A stretch of 64,000 bases of DNA, taken from positions 37,649,992-37,713,991 of the forward strand of contig OZ020620.1 of NCBI GenBank assembly GCA_963971575.1, written 5' to 3'. Both the position numbers and the translations under genes were made by a program. Source of the DNA: Liopterus haemorrhoidalis. Lineage: Eukaryota; Arthropoda; Insecta; Coleoptera; Dytiscidae. Under the pieces are notes generated by a model. It saw nothing but the letters and a program-made list of their open reading frames with translations. It was not told the origin of the DNA and did not search any database. Below are positions 1-14,300 of the stretch, one piece after another; within the stretch, counting starts at the first letter, position 1; every line of letters begins with the position of its first letter.

Positions 1-31
1 TTTTATTAAACACAGTATTAAAATAAATAAT

Positions 32-37
32 TTTATT
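32..37 (-). terminator. Polyadenylation signal of the valyl-tRNA synthetase gene
   Basis: AATAAA on the minus strand about 280 nt past the stop codon at 318. The stretch 1-317 is AT-rich 3' UTR or flank with no coding signal. Confidence 0.5.
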
Positions 38-317
38 ATAACAATAAGTATAAACTTCTTATAACGTCGATATAATACAGTATTCTTGTTTATGATAATA
101 TAAAATGTTGACAGCACAAATTCAAGGAGTATTTTTTTTATAATAGAAATTAAGTTGGCAATGCGGGCGAATATGGTAAACCTACTCAATAAGTTCTGTC
201 TCCTACGATTTTTAAATATTAAATCGCAATGAATGAACTTATACTAATTTCATCAAGTTCACCTGAACCAAAGTATTATCTTTGGCATACTGTAAATGAT
301 GCACATAAGTTTCCATA

Positions 318-3300
318 TCATTGTTGTTTCAACATTTCTTCAAATTTCCGCAGCTTGACTAATTCTTGATTCAACGAGCATAACTAAAATTAAATAACAA
401 TAAAAACAATACTTTTTATATCATATTTAAGTATACTTACTTGTTCAGCATGATTTTTTTGCACATTTGGGGGTGCTTTTAGTTTATAACTTTCATGTGA
501 AAATGTTTTTTCCATCTTAGAAATCTTTTCCATTAATTTGTTAATTTTTTTAGCAAGAAGTATTTGTTCAGAATCTATATCTCGATTTGTTTCAGGAATT
601 TGTAAATGGACAACACCGTAACTACCTATTGTATCAGATGCTGTTGAAGACGGTAACTGCGATTCCAGGACAACTGATATTTTGCCACAGTTTGTTAAGG
701 TTTGGATCACTTCCACGAGCTGGTGGAAAACATCTACATGACTCACTATATATCCTAGAAACATTTGGATTATAATAATTTATTAATTTACAGTCTGTTT
801 CAAACGCTTAAGCGGAACTAAATGGGAATTTCGTTCTTTTAGGTTGTCACGAGAAGGGACCTTGCTTGGGTTATTTCATTTTTCACGTTGCAATGTCAAA
901 ATTTAAAATTACAACAATGAAACCATGGAAACGAATTACCAATGTCAAAATTAAATTATTTTTTTAATATATTTTAATGACAAAAAAATTAATAAATGGG
1001 AAATTTGTATTAAGAATGACACAAAAAATCAAAATATAAAGAAAATGACAATTTAAAATGATATTAACCTTAACAAAAAATGTGTATTGTAAGTATGATT
1101 TACAAAGCTTAAACAAAACGGTCGAAAAGCACGATTTAAACGATGAAAGTAACTAGATTGCAAAATTTAGTTCCGCTTAACCGTTTGGAACAGACTGTAA
1201 ATAATAACAGAACATATATAGGCTATTCCAAACGTTTAGGCGGAACTAGATTTTGAAATTTAGTAATTTTTATCTATTAATTCGGACTTTTGGTCATTTT
1301 GTTTAAGCTTTGTAAATCATAATCACATTGCAAATTCTAGCTTAAATTGATTGTCATTGTAAAATGTCCTTTTCATTGCATTTTAATTTTTTTTCATTCT
1401 TATTAAAAATTTCCCATTTATTTATTTATTTTTTTTTTTTTGTCTTCAAAATACAGTCTGTTTAAAACGGTTAGGCGGAACTAAATGGGAATTTCGTTCT
1501 ATTAGGTTGTCACGAAAAGGGACCTTGCCTGGGATATTTAATTTTTTACGTTGGAATGTCAAAATTTAAAATTCCAACAATGAAACCATGGAAACGAATG
1601 ACATATGTCAAAGTTAAATTATTTTTCTTACATATTTTAATGACAAAAAAATAAATAAATGGGATATTTGTATTAAGAATGACACAAAAAATCAAAATAT
1701 AAAGAAAATGACATTTTAAAATGATATTAACCTTAACCAAAAAATGTTTGTTGCAAGTATGATTTACAAAGCTTAAACAAAACGGCCGAAAAGCATGATT
1801 TAAACGATTAAAGTAACTAGATTGCAAAATCTAGTTCCGCCAAACCGTTTGGTACAGACTTTAAGTAAAAATGTATTAAAATTTTTAATAAATGACATTC
1901 GTTTCCATGGTTTCACTGTTAGTATTTTAAATTTTCACATCTAACGTGACAACCAAAAAGAACGAAATTCCCATTTAATTCCGCCTAAACGTATGGAATA
2001 GCCTGTAGTCTGTTTTCGAAATAATTCTAAGAGGTAACTTACCTTTTATATCTTTTGTATTAGTAATATTTAACGTGTTTACTAATCGTCTAATAGTTCT
2101 AACTGCCTCTAATCCAATATCAACGTCCTTTTCAATGTCCTTATTGTGCCATTCGCAATCCTATTAAAAAAATAATAAAATAACAATGAGTTGCTCAGCG
2201 CAGTTATAGTAATAAATACAACTAATACTGGATTGGAATTGGTTTGCACGAACCGTTTGTTAATTTTTTACTTCAAAATATGAACTTGTTTTTAACATTG
2301 TTCAACAGTCAAAACCAACCGCCACCACAAAATATCAAATAAGGTACCATTTAATGTGTTATAAATTTTTTAAACTAAATCAAGAATTTAGCGTTTCCAC
2401 ACGCCGAGCGCTCATCTACCTATATGGTAAATTCAGTAAACAAAATATTGCCAAAAGAATAATTCTTACTTGGGGAAACACAGTAGAAGTAACACTGGAT
2501 TTTTGCTCGATAACAGGATGACACGGTAAGTGATTATATAATTCTTCCGCTAAAAATGGCATAAATGGAGAAATACAACGTAGTCCTCTTTCCATACACA
2601 ATATTAACGTTGCCAAATGTCCAGCAGCTTTAGTGATATCCAAATTTTTAAAGGCTGGTTTTGTAGCTTCCTGAAAAATATTAATTAAAGACACTCCAAT
2701 AAATTTTAACAAAGAATTTTTACTAACATATTTAGAGATTTTGTTATATTTCTGTGGTGACAAGGAAGAGGGCGATAAGTTAATTTACTTAATTATTGAG
2801 AAGACGCATTTAAAGAACATGTTAATCTTTAAATTACTGTAAAGGCTTACATTTAAATCTAATTAATAACTGAATATTTGGCTCAGTTGTTAAATAGAGT
2901 TTAATGTAAACCTTTATTAGGGTGACCTGTCCCGATTTGAGTACTGAAAGTCCCGCGTCCCGGGAAGCAGGTGCCCGGGATGCGAAAAGTCCCGGTTTTA
3001 GCAATAACACAATGTTTCGTAATATTTTCAGAAAAATTAAATAATATTATTAAAAAACTAAATATTTTTCATCCTCAATTCCTCATATAATTGGATAAAC
3101 TCCTTAGACATGTTCCTACAAGATGGTTATTATTATTGCCAGCAATATATAAAATGTTAAAATGATGGCAGGTGTTAAAACTTATTTTCAAAGTATGGGA
3201 CAAGACGAATGTCCTACTCTTATTTGGAAATACATTATGGATGAAAATAGAGAAAAAGAATACAGTAGAACCGAAATTTACATGTTGTTCTTTAAAATTG

Positions 3301-5344
3301 TTTGCAAGTTTTTGAAGAGGCTATAAGGAGTTTAGAACAGAACAATCTAACTGCGCCTGGGTTGTTCGATGTTATGTATAGGTTATGACAAAAACTTGAA
3401 GGGCGAAAAAAAGACTCCTTTTTTGGAGAAAAAACTGCTACAGAACTCAACAAAATGCTGCCAACAGAATCTAAAAAATTGCACAAGATTTTATTAATTT
3501 TTTTACCAAAACTATTTAGAATCAAATTTTGATTTTTCCAATTTAAATTACTTACATGCAATAAGGCCATTTTCTTTAAAAACAACAAATTTAACATATG
3601 ATCATATAAAATCTTCCGCAAAGAAATTATAGACGCCTTAGAGATGTACAGACAGCCTCTATGATGAATTCATAGATGCAAAGGACATTATCGAAAAACA
3701 GCTGTCTTACATAAAATAAGCCTGTAGACAAAATGTGTACTGATATTTTTGAAGCTAATGAGTTGGAAACTAATTCCTACAGTTATAAGAACCTTTTGCT
3801 ACTAGTTGGCAAAATTCTCAGTATCCCATGCTCAAACGGATTTGTTGAGAGGATCTTCAGTTTGATGTCTTCTCATTAGACTGACACCAGACTTGCCACG
3901 TAGTCACGTAGCGACGCCCCGGGGGAGATCCGTGCGTAAAACCACGCGAATTTTCGTCGGGGACGCTTTGTATTCGGACTGGATAACCTGGTAAACAGGT
4001 CAAGTCCGAAAAAACGAGACAGACGCCTACTGCTGGATATCTGAAGTGGGCGAATGCCGTGGGTGACCTGCTGGGGGGATTTGACAGACTTAGCATCCTG
4101 ACTCTAGGACGACCACCGGAAGAAACAGGAGGAGGAAGCAGACGAGAAACAGGAAAAACCAGGAAGAACTAGCCACTCCGTCATAATGAATAGTCTCACT
4201 ACGACAGTCCCATGATGGTGAGGAGGCAAGAAGGGTTTTTAGTCGGTATGCCACTTGTGGAGACGCCGACACTACCTGAATATGATGGTGCCTGAAATGA
4301 TTTTCCCTGGATTAAAAAACAAAAAAAAAAGACTGACACCAGAAACCATTGCAATACTGATTTAATAAAAGCCGAACTGCAAGTAAAAGTTAATTTTGAA
4401 ATGGATTGCATTGAGTTTTACAATTTTATAAAAGAAAAAAATGATTTATTAAAAGCGGCAAGTTGTTCGGAAAAATATTACTACAAAAGACAATGAAATG
4501 TATTGCATTCATTTATTAAGTGTAATTTCATTAATATGTAAAAAAAAATCGTTTTTTTAACTCTCTTTTCCTAGCCACCACAGATTTAATTTGTTTCTTA
4601 CCACGTATACGTCACAAAAATCACTGTACAAAAACTGTTTTAAAGCAAATGTAGCAAGGTGAAAATCACCACTTATCATACCCTCATTGACATCTTTTAT
4701 CATTTTAGATAATCTGCTTAAAATCCATTTATCCATCATGCTAAGTCTATAGTCCTTTAATTGAGTGCTTGTAGATAGTTTTTCCATACACAGATATGTA
4801 TATCTACAAGCCTGCCATATTTTATTGCAAAATAACTTGTTTGTGTTGCATTCAGAAATATCGAAATTTATAAAATGATCTAAAAATAACATTGTTATTA
4901 GAATATTGATTGTTAAAGTCGAAGCCCTGCAATGTTCCAAGGCGAACATATTGACCAGGTTCTTGCTCTGAGGGGCACGATCGCGACGATCGTAAAGCAG
5001 GACTCACGATCTAGATAAAACCAGTGGCGAAGGAAGACCTCCGCTAGACTTGCCCTCCCATAAAAAAAATAATAATAAAAAAAAATACATAATTTTTTTT
5101 TTTTAAATTTAAAAAAAATACTTAGGCAAATCTTCAAAAATACATCAAACTATGTCCAATACAATTTTTTGTCCAAGGCTTGGTTTAGTAGTTACGAATT
5201 TTTTTAAATTTTAATGTTTAATAACTTCCGTTTCCGGTTTCGAATTTAAAAAAAAAACAATAGGGTTCTTCCCAGTTATTAGGAGAATTTTTTAGTACCA
5301 GAACGAACTCTTTAAGTTAAACCGTTTTTGATTTATCGTGTATA

Positions 5345-5396
<52 letters not shown>

Positions 5397-8300
5397 CACA
5401 CACGGACGGACGGACGGACGGACGGACGGCACTTCGAAAATAGGTTTTTTGGATTCCCTGGACCATGAAAGTGGTCATCAGTCAAAATCTCGACATCGAA
5501 AATTTTCGCGATTACAATACTTGCCCCTTATATATGAAGGTCGGGCAAGTAAAAATTGATGTGAAATGTGAATTTTCACACATTTCAGGGTTTCGCATGT
5601 ATTTAGTAAGTGAATGATGATTATTTGGGCCAAAACAAATTTTATGTTAAAATATTTTTTTGTTAATTTTAATTCGAACGCCTAATGCCATTATTTAGGT
5701 TTCTAAATATGTGCAGTATTTTTTTTTTTTTATATAGCAAGGTTCATTAAGATTTTGAAAATTGCGCCTCCGCCTCTCTGATTTCGTATACATTGAAACA
5801 GAATTAAATTTTAATATCAACACTTCCCACTGGTTATTAAATTTACGCTTTTAAAAATTAAATGCATTTGCCAGAATATAACTAGAATTTTGACAAAATA
5901 ATTTAAACAAAATAAAAATGCAAAAAAAAACAGACAAAATAAAATTTACAGGAAGCGAACCGTAGAGAATGGACGAGAGAATGCTAACCATTAGAATACG
6001 GGCGTTTACTCGTTTACTGAGTTACAGAACGAATTAAATATTTTACATATTTTAGTTAAAAACACAAAAAATGCGTTATTTTCCAATCTGATCAAAAATT
6101 CCTGTTGTACTATTCCGGTTCACGCCAATGTACATTACTTAGAATTTTTTCAGATTTTTAGTTTAAACCATCTGGGCTACATGGTGTGGGACAATTTTTT
6201 TTTTTGTACAATTTTGGCAAAAACTGCGTCAAAATATTTTTTTTGCAAAAATAATATTTTGATCGTTAATCCAGGTACTAAGGGCTTTCATTTGATACCC
6301 TACTCATTATTTAAAAAAAATACTTTTTTTTTTTCGATGAGCACATATTTGTTTATATTTTTAGGGGGGTATGTTTTTTGTATAAGTAGAGTTGTATAAG
6401 TATGCCAAATAAGACGACAAAATAATCGCGCGACTGGCGCGAATATTGATAATCTGTATAGTGTGCACTTTGTTTATATAGGCTATTCGAAACCTTCAAG
6501 TGGAACCAAATTGAATTTTTATTTTCTGTTAAGATTTTTTTAATGTTTGAAGTCGGCTTCTGCAAAAAAAAAAAATGATCAAAAGCTTCAATCAAACTAT
6601 AATAGTTACTAGAATTCAATACTAGTTCCGCTTAAAGCAAAGAAACAGGCTATATCTGAAAGAAAGTAATGCTACGAAATCTGTACCTAATTATACTACA
6701 AAAATATGGTCTGAATCAACGTTTTCAAAAAATCTTTCCGTACACTGAAACCTTTTTTATGCCTTATAACTAAAAAAACAGGCGCTCTGCAGACTGCGTT
6801 GATGGACGAGGGAAAGAAGAGAGGGAGAAGAAGGGAAACAACAGGCACACCAGCTAGTAATATGTATATTTTTATGGAAAACTTACTTTTTATGTTATGA
6901 GAACATAAAGTAAATCTTAAAGCATCTGCTCCACATTCTGGTATACCATCAGGAAACATTTTCTTTTGTCCAGCAACAGAACGTTCCAATTCTTCTACCG
7001 ATAGAAGACCGGAATCGTGAGCTTTCCGCGCTTGATTTGCTAAATCCTATAAATATGAAACAATATTAATTCTAATTAATTAAAAACATTGGTTTATTTT
7101 AAGTTAAATATATTATTTTTCTTTGTTAGTATAATAGTTCTGAAATAAAATATATTTATTTCATTGTTAAAATACCTGTAAAGAAATTCCAGTGATGACA
7201 TCTTCAGGATTAACAACATTGCCTAAGCTTTTGGACATTTTTCTACCGTTTGCGTCACATATTATACCGTGCAGTAAGATCTTATCAAACGGTAGGCGGC
7301 CAGTCAGTTCAGTGCCTAACATTACCATACGGGCAACCCAGAAAAATAATATATCATGGCCAGTTTCCATTAAAGTCAATGGGTAATATTTTTTTAAATC
7401 CTCCGTCTAAAATATATAAACAATTAAATTTGAATTAATAAATCTTGCAATCAGTAATAAAAATTCTTACATTTTCAGGCCAACCGAATGATGAAAATGG
7501 AAGCAAAGCTGATGAAAACCATGTGTCTAACACATCATTATCTTGGGTTAAATCAATATTATCAGGTATGTCTTTAAATTTAATTGCAGCTTTTTGGCGA
7601 GCATTTTCTTCATCTTGTGCTGCAACCCACGCAGTCTGTTTGTTAGTTTTAGACCGACATTCATAGATAGGTATGCGATGGCCCCACCATAATTGCCGGG
7701 ATATACACCAATCTCTAGAAATAAGATCAGTATTTTTAATTTTGGAATTGACAATTTAGAAATTTAGACTAATTATATACTAAGTATTATCGTACGGCGG
7801 AAAATGTTCGATAACCTATCCGCACAAGAAGAATGCTAACTCGAAAAATGCCCACAGAAAAATCATAAGTGCTCACACGAAAACTCCTCACATGGAATTA
7901 TGTTCACATAGAAAATTCCCCACACCGAAAATAACGAACAGTGATAAATGCTCGCACGAAAATTGCGTGTCAGTCTCGGCACGCGAATCGGCGTAAGCCG
8001 AATTACGCTTTGTCTAGAATTAGATGATAAAAAAGAACTGTTTTTGATATGGTCGCCTAAAAAATATATTTTAAACGAAATATTTAAGAAATCAGCATTA
8101 AATATCAGGGCTTCGAACCGGAACTGAACCGAAAACCGAAAAAAACCGTTATTTTTGTTGGATCGAAAACCGGAATTGAACCGAAAAAAAAATATCGGTT
8201 TATTTCGGTTCAGATAATGTTTATGTGAGTGAATATAAAATACATTTTATTTAAGATTATTTTTTAAACTGGTGAGCAGAAAAAAAATCCTAATTTTTTT

Positions 8301-11300
8301 AACTGGTAAGTAAAAAATTGATGTGAAGTGTGAATTTTCACACATTGCAGGGTTTCGCAGGTATATAATAAGTGAAGGCGGCATGCTGAGTGTGTAGGAC
8401 AAATTTTGCTTTGTAGTAACCACGGCAAAATGAACGATCTTTTTAAAATAATTTATCGTCTGTTAATCTCAGAGCTTTAAAAACAAATTTTATGTTAAAA
8501 TATTTTTTTGTTAATTTTAATTCGAATACCTAATATCATTATTTAGGTTTCTAAATAAGTGCAGTATTTTTTTTTATATAACAAGGTTCATTAAGATTTA
8601 GAAAATTGCGCCTATGGCTTTCATTGGTTGTCTTAAATCATACGCTCCGCCCCTCTGGTTTCGTATAAATGACACATAGAATGAAAATATAATTCCAATT
8701 GGTTATTAAATTTACGCTCTTGAAAATTAAATTCAAAATTTGCTAAAACATAACTAGAATTTTAACAAATTAATTTAAACAAAATAAAAATGAAAAACAC
8801 AAAAACAAAAAATAAAATTGACTCCACAAGCCAGGAACGAACCTGTGTAGTGTATAACAAATCTGTGTAGTTAGCGCGCAACGGAGCCACTAGACCACCA
8901 TACGCTTAATAACTCAGCGTGTTATATGAGTATCAGCTGTATGCATCGTCAACCAAAAAACACAAAAAATGCGTTATTTTCCGAAAACATAATCTAATCA
9001 AAAATTCTTGTTGTACTATTCCGGTTCACACCAATGTACATTACTTAGATTTTTTTCAGATTTTTAGTTTAAACCATCTGGGCTAGAGGGTGTGGGACAA
9101 AAATTTTTTTGCACAATTTTGGCGAAAATTGCTTCTAAATAATTTATTTTGCAAAAATAAAAATTTGATCGTTAATCCACGTATCAAGGGCTTTCATTTG
9201 ATACCCTACTCAGAATTATAAAAAAATATTTTTTTTTCGATGAGCACATATTTTTTTATATTTTTAGGGGGATATGTTTTTTAGATGTTTTAGTATTTTT
9301 CCTATGTACGGGTCAAAGAGTTGTATAAGCATGCCAAATTTCAACTGTCTAGGTTTAGCCGTTTGGCTACAATTTTTACCGAACAGACAGATAGACAGAC
9401 AGACAGACAGACGACAAAATGACGGTATAAGGGTTTTTTGGTCATACTTACAAAACCCTAAAAAAATGCGCTTCTATTATTTCGGGAGGGGGGGGGGGGT
9501 GAACGCCAAAAATCCCCCCCCCTGGCAGCGGCCTTGGTATTATTATTACAAAATAAGGAAGAAATGTTCTTCTAAATTATAATAGAAAATAAATATCTAA
9601 TACAAATACAAGCATTTACAAATTTATCACTCGGAACTGAACCGAAAACCGAAAAAAAACGTTATTTTTGCCGGAACGAAAACCGGAACCGAACCGATAT
9701 ATTTTTTTTAACTGAACCGGACCGAAAACCGAAACGAAAAAAATTAACGGTTCGAAGCCCTGTTAAATATAGACACTTTGTTCTAATACAGGTTTTGCAC
9801 TACAAAACAATCCTTGGCTACAAAAAAGGCCCCCAACACAACTGAAGTGAACAGAGCAGTGGGCCTCTACAACAGGAGTCGGGGAACAGGGGTAAATTAC
9901 CCCAAACGGGGTAAAAACGAAATTCTTAGGGATTTTGGGAGGTGAGGACCTTTTTTTTCTCCTCATTTGCATTTTGAGAGGTGAGGACCTTTTTTTTCTC
10001 CTCATTTGCATTTTGAGAGGTGAGGACCTTTTTTTTTTGCTTGTCACTTAATTTTTTTTTACAAGCCACTGGGGCAACGTCGGTGTAAAGAAATATATCT
10101 TTGGGTAATGGGTAAAAATGTTCCCCGACCCCTGCTCTACAATGACATAGCGCTTCAGTACTTAAGGAGCCTCCTTAAAAGAAAGAAAATCAATCAGCAC
10201 CGGATACATTCTTCAAAGTTAAAAAATTAATGTGAAGTGTGAATTTTCACACATTTCAGGGTTTCGCAGGTATTTAGTATGATGTATTATAGGTATTATA
10301 ATGATGATTATTAGGGATGCCAAAACAAATTTTATGTTAAAATATTTTTTTTTGTTAATTTTAATTCGTATGCCTAATACAATTATTTAGGTTTCTAAAT
10401 ATGTGCAGTATTTTTTTATATAGCAAGGTTCATTAAGATTTTAAAAATTGCGCCTATGGCTTCCATTGGTTGTTTTAAGTCATAACCGCTCTGATTTCGT
10501 GTATTCAATTTCAACAATTTGCAATGGTTATCAAATTTACGCTTTTAAAAATTAAATGCAACATTGCCCAAAATAAAACTAGAATTTTGAAAACATAATT
10601 TAAACAAAATAAAAATGCAAAAAAAAAAAACAGAAAAAATAAAATTGTCTCGAGACCGGAGCGAACTCTAGTTTGCAAATTAGAACGCGAGAACGCTAAC
10701 CATTACACTATCAAAACAAGCTGGTTTACTGTATTACATAAGTTATTAAATATTTTACATGGTCAAGCAAAAAACACAAAAAATGCGTTATTTTCCGAAA
10801 ACATAATCTGATCAAAAATTCCTGTTGTTCTATTCCGGTTCACATAAATATACATTACTAAGAATTTTTTCAGATTTTTCGTTTAAACTATCTGGGCTAC
10901 AGGGTGTGGGCCAAAATTGTTTTCTGCATCATTTTGGTAAAAATTGCGTCAAAATAATTTATTTTGCAAAAATAAAATTTTTATCGTTAATCCACGTATT
11001 ACGGGCTTTCGTTTGATACCCTACTCAGAATTTAAAAAAAATATATATATATTTTTTAAAAAGACCAGATATTTGTTTATATTTTTAGGGGGCTATATTT
11101 TTTAGATGTTTATGTCGGATTGCTAACGTAAGAGTTTTCTCTCTCAAGTTAAAATCATTGGTTTTTATATGTTACAACATACAAAAACAAATGATTTTAA
11201 CTTGAGTTAGGGATAATTCTTACTTTAGCAACCGGCCATTAGTATTTTTCCTATGTGCGGGTCAAAGAGTTGTATAAGCATGCCAAATTTCAACTCTATA

Positions 11301-14300
11301 GGTTTAACGGTTTGGCTACAATTTTTACCGAACAGACAGACAGACGACAAAATGACGGTATAAGGGTTTTTATGGTCATAACTACAAAACCCTAAAAACT
11401 GAAACAGGCAAAAGAACTTGAAGAACCTAAAGCTTCTGAACATGAAGAGCATGTAACCATGAAGAGGAATAAATAGTGTTCGTATATAATTGGGGATCTT
11501 TTTTTTGTGGAGGGTTTCATACTAATTAATTTATTTTTATACGCCCGGTTGCATAAAACTATTAAAACTAGATGTAAGCTAATACCCATTAAAAATTCAT
11601 TAAAACGCATTGTGTTGCTAGGCAATCTTGTGTTTTACATCGAGTTTTAGCTTACATCTAGCCTTAAAACTCTTATGTAACCGGGCATTAGTATCCTATG
11701 GGCAAATGCGTTTCGTACCCCAAATTTTTCATACCCCGAACCGGTTCGTGGAACGAATTAAGTTCGTGGTACAAGTACTTAATTGTACCCCATTGTACTT
11801 AAATTACTTACCTTATATTTTCCAACCAGCTAAACCACACTTTTTCAAAACTTGGTGGTTCAATTTTCAATCTTCCTTCTCTAACATCCTGACAGGCTCT
11901 TTCTGCCATCTTCTGACAGTCTATAAACCATTGTGGCTTTATTAAATATTCAATCACATCTTTAGAACGACTACAAAGTGGAACAGTCATTGAATGATCT
12001 TCTATACTGCGTAAAAGTTTCAGATCTTCAAGTTTATGAATAACTGCTAGTCTTGCATCAAACCTTTTTAATCCATCAAATAAATTACTAGATACCATTG
12101 TACCAGTTTCATTAATAACTTGTAATATTTTCAGGGAATGGCGTTTTCCAACTTCAAAATCAACTGGATCGTGACCAGGAGTTATTTTTACAGCACCTGT
12201 TTGAATAAATGAAGAAAAAATATTACATTATTAATGTCCGATTGCAAAAGAACGAACCATTTAAGTGTTTTACTCGAGATAAGTTTAAGTAAAAAAAACA
12301 CACCAAATACGAAAAGAAGTCAAAATAATCGGAAACAAATTGTAATCAAATTGTAGAGAGAGAAAGTGAATGCAAGAAAATCCAGAGAGAGATCAAAACT
12401 AAAAATATGATATTTTACAACGATATTTATGATATTGTAGGTACCTGTTCCAAATTCTGGGTCTACAAAATTATCGCAAATGATTGGAATGCGTTCATTT
12501 CGAAATGGATGTTGAACATGCATTCCATGTAAGTGCTTATAGCGCTCATCTGTGGGATGTACGGCTACTGCTACATCACCAGGTATAGTTTCCGGCCTCG
12601 TAGTGCATACCATCACTTCCTCATCTATATATCGTAACAAAAAACAATACTGTAGATTGATATTATAAACATACATTCTGCAAATTAAATAACATAATAA
12701 CAATAAAAATTAAATACAACTTTATTGCTTACGACAGACATTTCCAATCTGTTTCCAATCGAGCTTCAAGTACGCGATAAGTGAATGAAATAATAATTAA
12801 AACAATATTTTGCGTAAAATAATTTGATTTTATTCATAAAATAAATCGCAAAATCCTATTTACCTAAAAAAAAGGTCATCAGTTAAGAATTTAGGAAAGT
12901 TTTATTATAGGGCTAGTCGTATTTTTTTGTGCTCAACAAAATTTTTGAGAGAAACAAGCGACAGAAAAAAAAAGTCGTCACTTGAGAAATTAGGATTTTT
13001 TTAAAGGAAATTTAAGATTTGTTCTTCCAATAATATTTATCTACTACACCTTTTCCAGTTGTATTTCAGAAAAGAACAAATTTATTTCAGAAAAGATCAA
13101 TTGTAATTCAGATTAGTCAATTTGATTTCAGAAAATGTCAATTGTAATTCAGATTAGTCAATTTGATTTCAGAAAATATCAAATGTATTTCAGATTAGTC
13201 AGTTTAATTTCAGATTAGCGTCAATTGTATTTCAGATTAGTTAATTGAAATTCAGAAAATGTCAGATGTATTTCAGAAATTGTCAATTGTATTTCAGAAA
13301 GATACTGATTTATATTACACAGTTCTTATTATCAAGTAGTCTGTGACAAAGGTAGCGTTTATGACATTATGACAATATGTTGTTGTAACAAAAAATTCCA
13401 ACAATCGAACAGCGCTGGTGGGTTGCGTCCCACTGTTTGAGAAATACAATAAAGGGACAAAAGTGACAAAATATTTTATTGTCACCGGAAATATATATAT
13501 GTGCAAAAATTCAAGAAAATTTGTTCGGTAAAAGTGAATAAAAAATTGATTACAAGATTTGATCTTGATCCAGACATAGACAAACATGAAACAAAGCTAA
13601 ATAAAACCGTGTTTATCTTCATTTTAAGAAATCTCAAAATTCTATGTATAATAGGTATAATATACCCCAAATACTTTTATAAAATTTCTACATAAACTCA
13701 TAAAAATAAAATTTCTTAAATGCGTTCCTGTAACTTTGAAAAAAAAATAAAATAAATACTATCTTAATATATAGCACAGAAACAGATTCTGAAATACAAT
13801 TAACCATTTCTGAATTACAATTGACATTTTGTGAATTACAATTGACGATTTCTGAAATACATTTGATATTTTCTGAACTACAATTGACTAATCTAAAATA
13901 CAATTGACGCTTTCTGAAATTAAACTGACTAATCTGAAATACATTTGATATTTTCTGAAATCAAATTGACTAATATGAATTACAATTGACATTTTTTGAA
14001 ATCAAATTGACTAATCTGAAATACAAATGATATTTTCTGAAATACAACTGGAAAAGGTGTAGTATGCCACCATATTATATACACTATATTTGCTGGTGCG
14101 CACCTTAAGCTCTCATGAGCTTATGCACCCCCCCCCCCTTAAGCAACTAAAGCTATACTACCATTTATCTCAGAATATATTCAAGTAAAATTACCGATTT
14201 CACATAATTTGTAGGCAAATTTGGTAAGATTTCCAAATTCAACAGGCTTTTCATAACCAGGCACTGTGAGTTTTGTACGACCTGCTATTTCAACATATTC

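Noticed and set aside
4918..5015. GC-rich block considered as a small nuclear RNA or coding fragment
   Set aside because: It matches no snRNA I know, no frame gives a recognisable domain, and it abuts repeat A, so it is probably repeat-derived.
5338..5559. 73-codon frame of repeated THAR residues
   Set aside because: Translation of an ACGC microsatellite within repeat A.
9763..10047. 94-codon frame with repeated [13 protein letters not shown]
   Set aside because: It is translation of a tandem triplication inside a 262-bp hAT MITE, not a gene.
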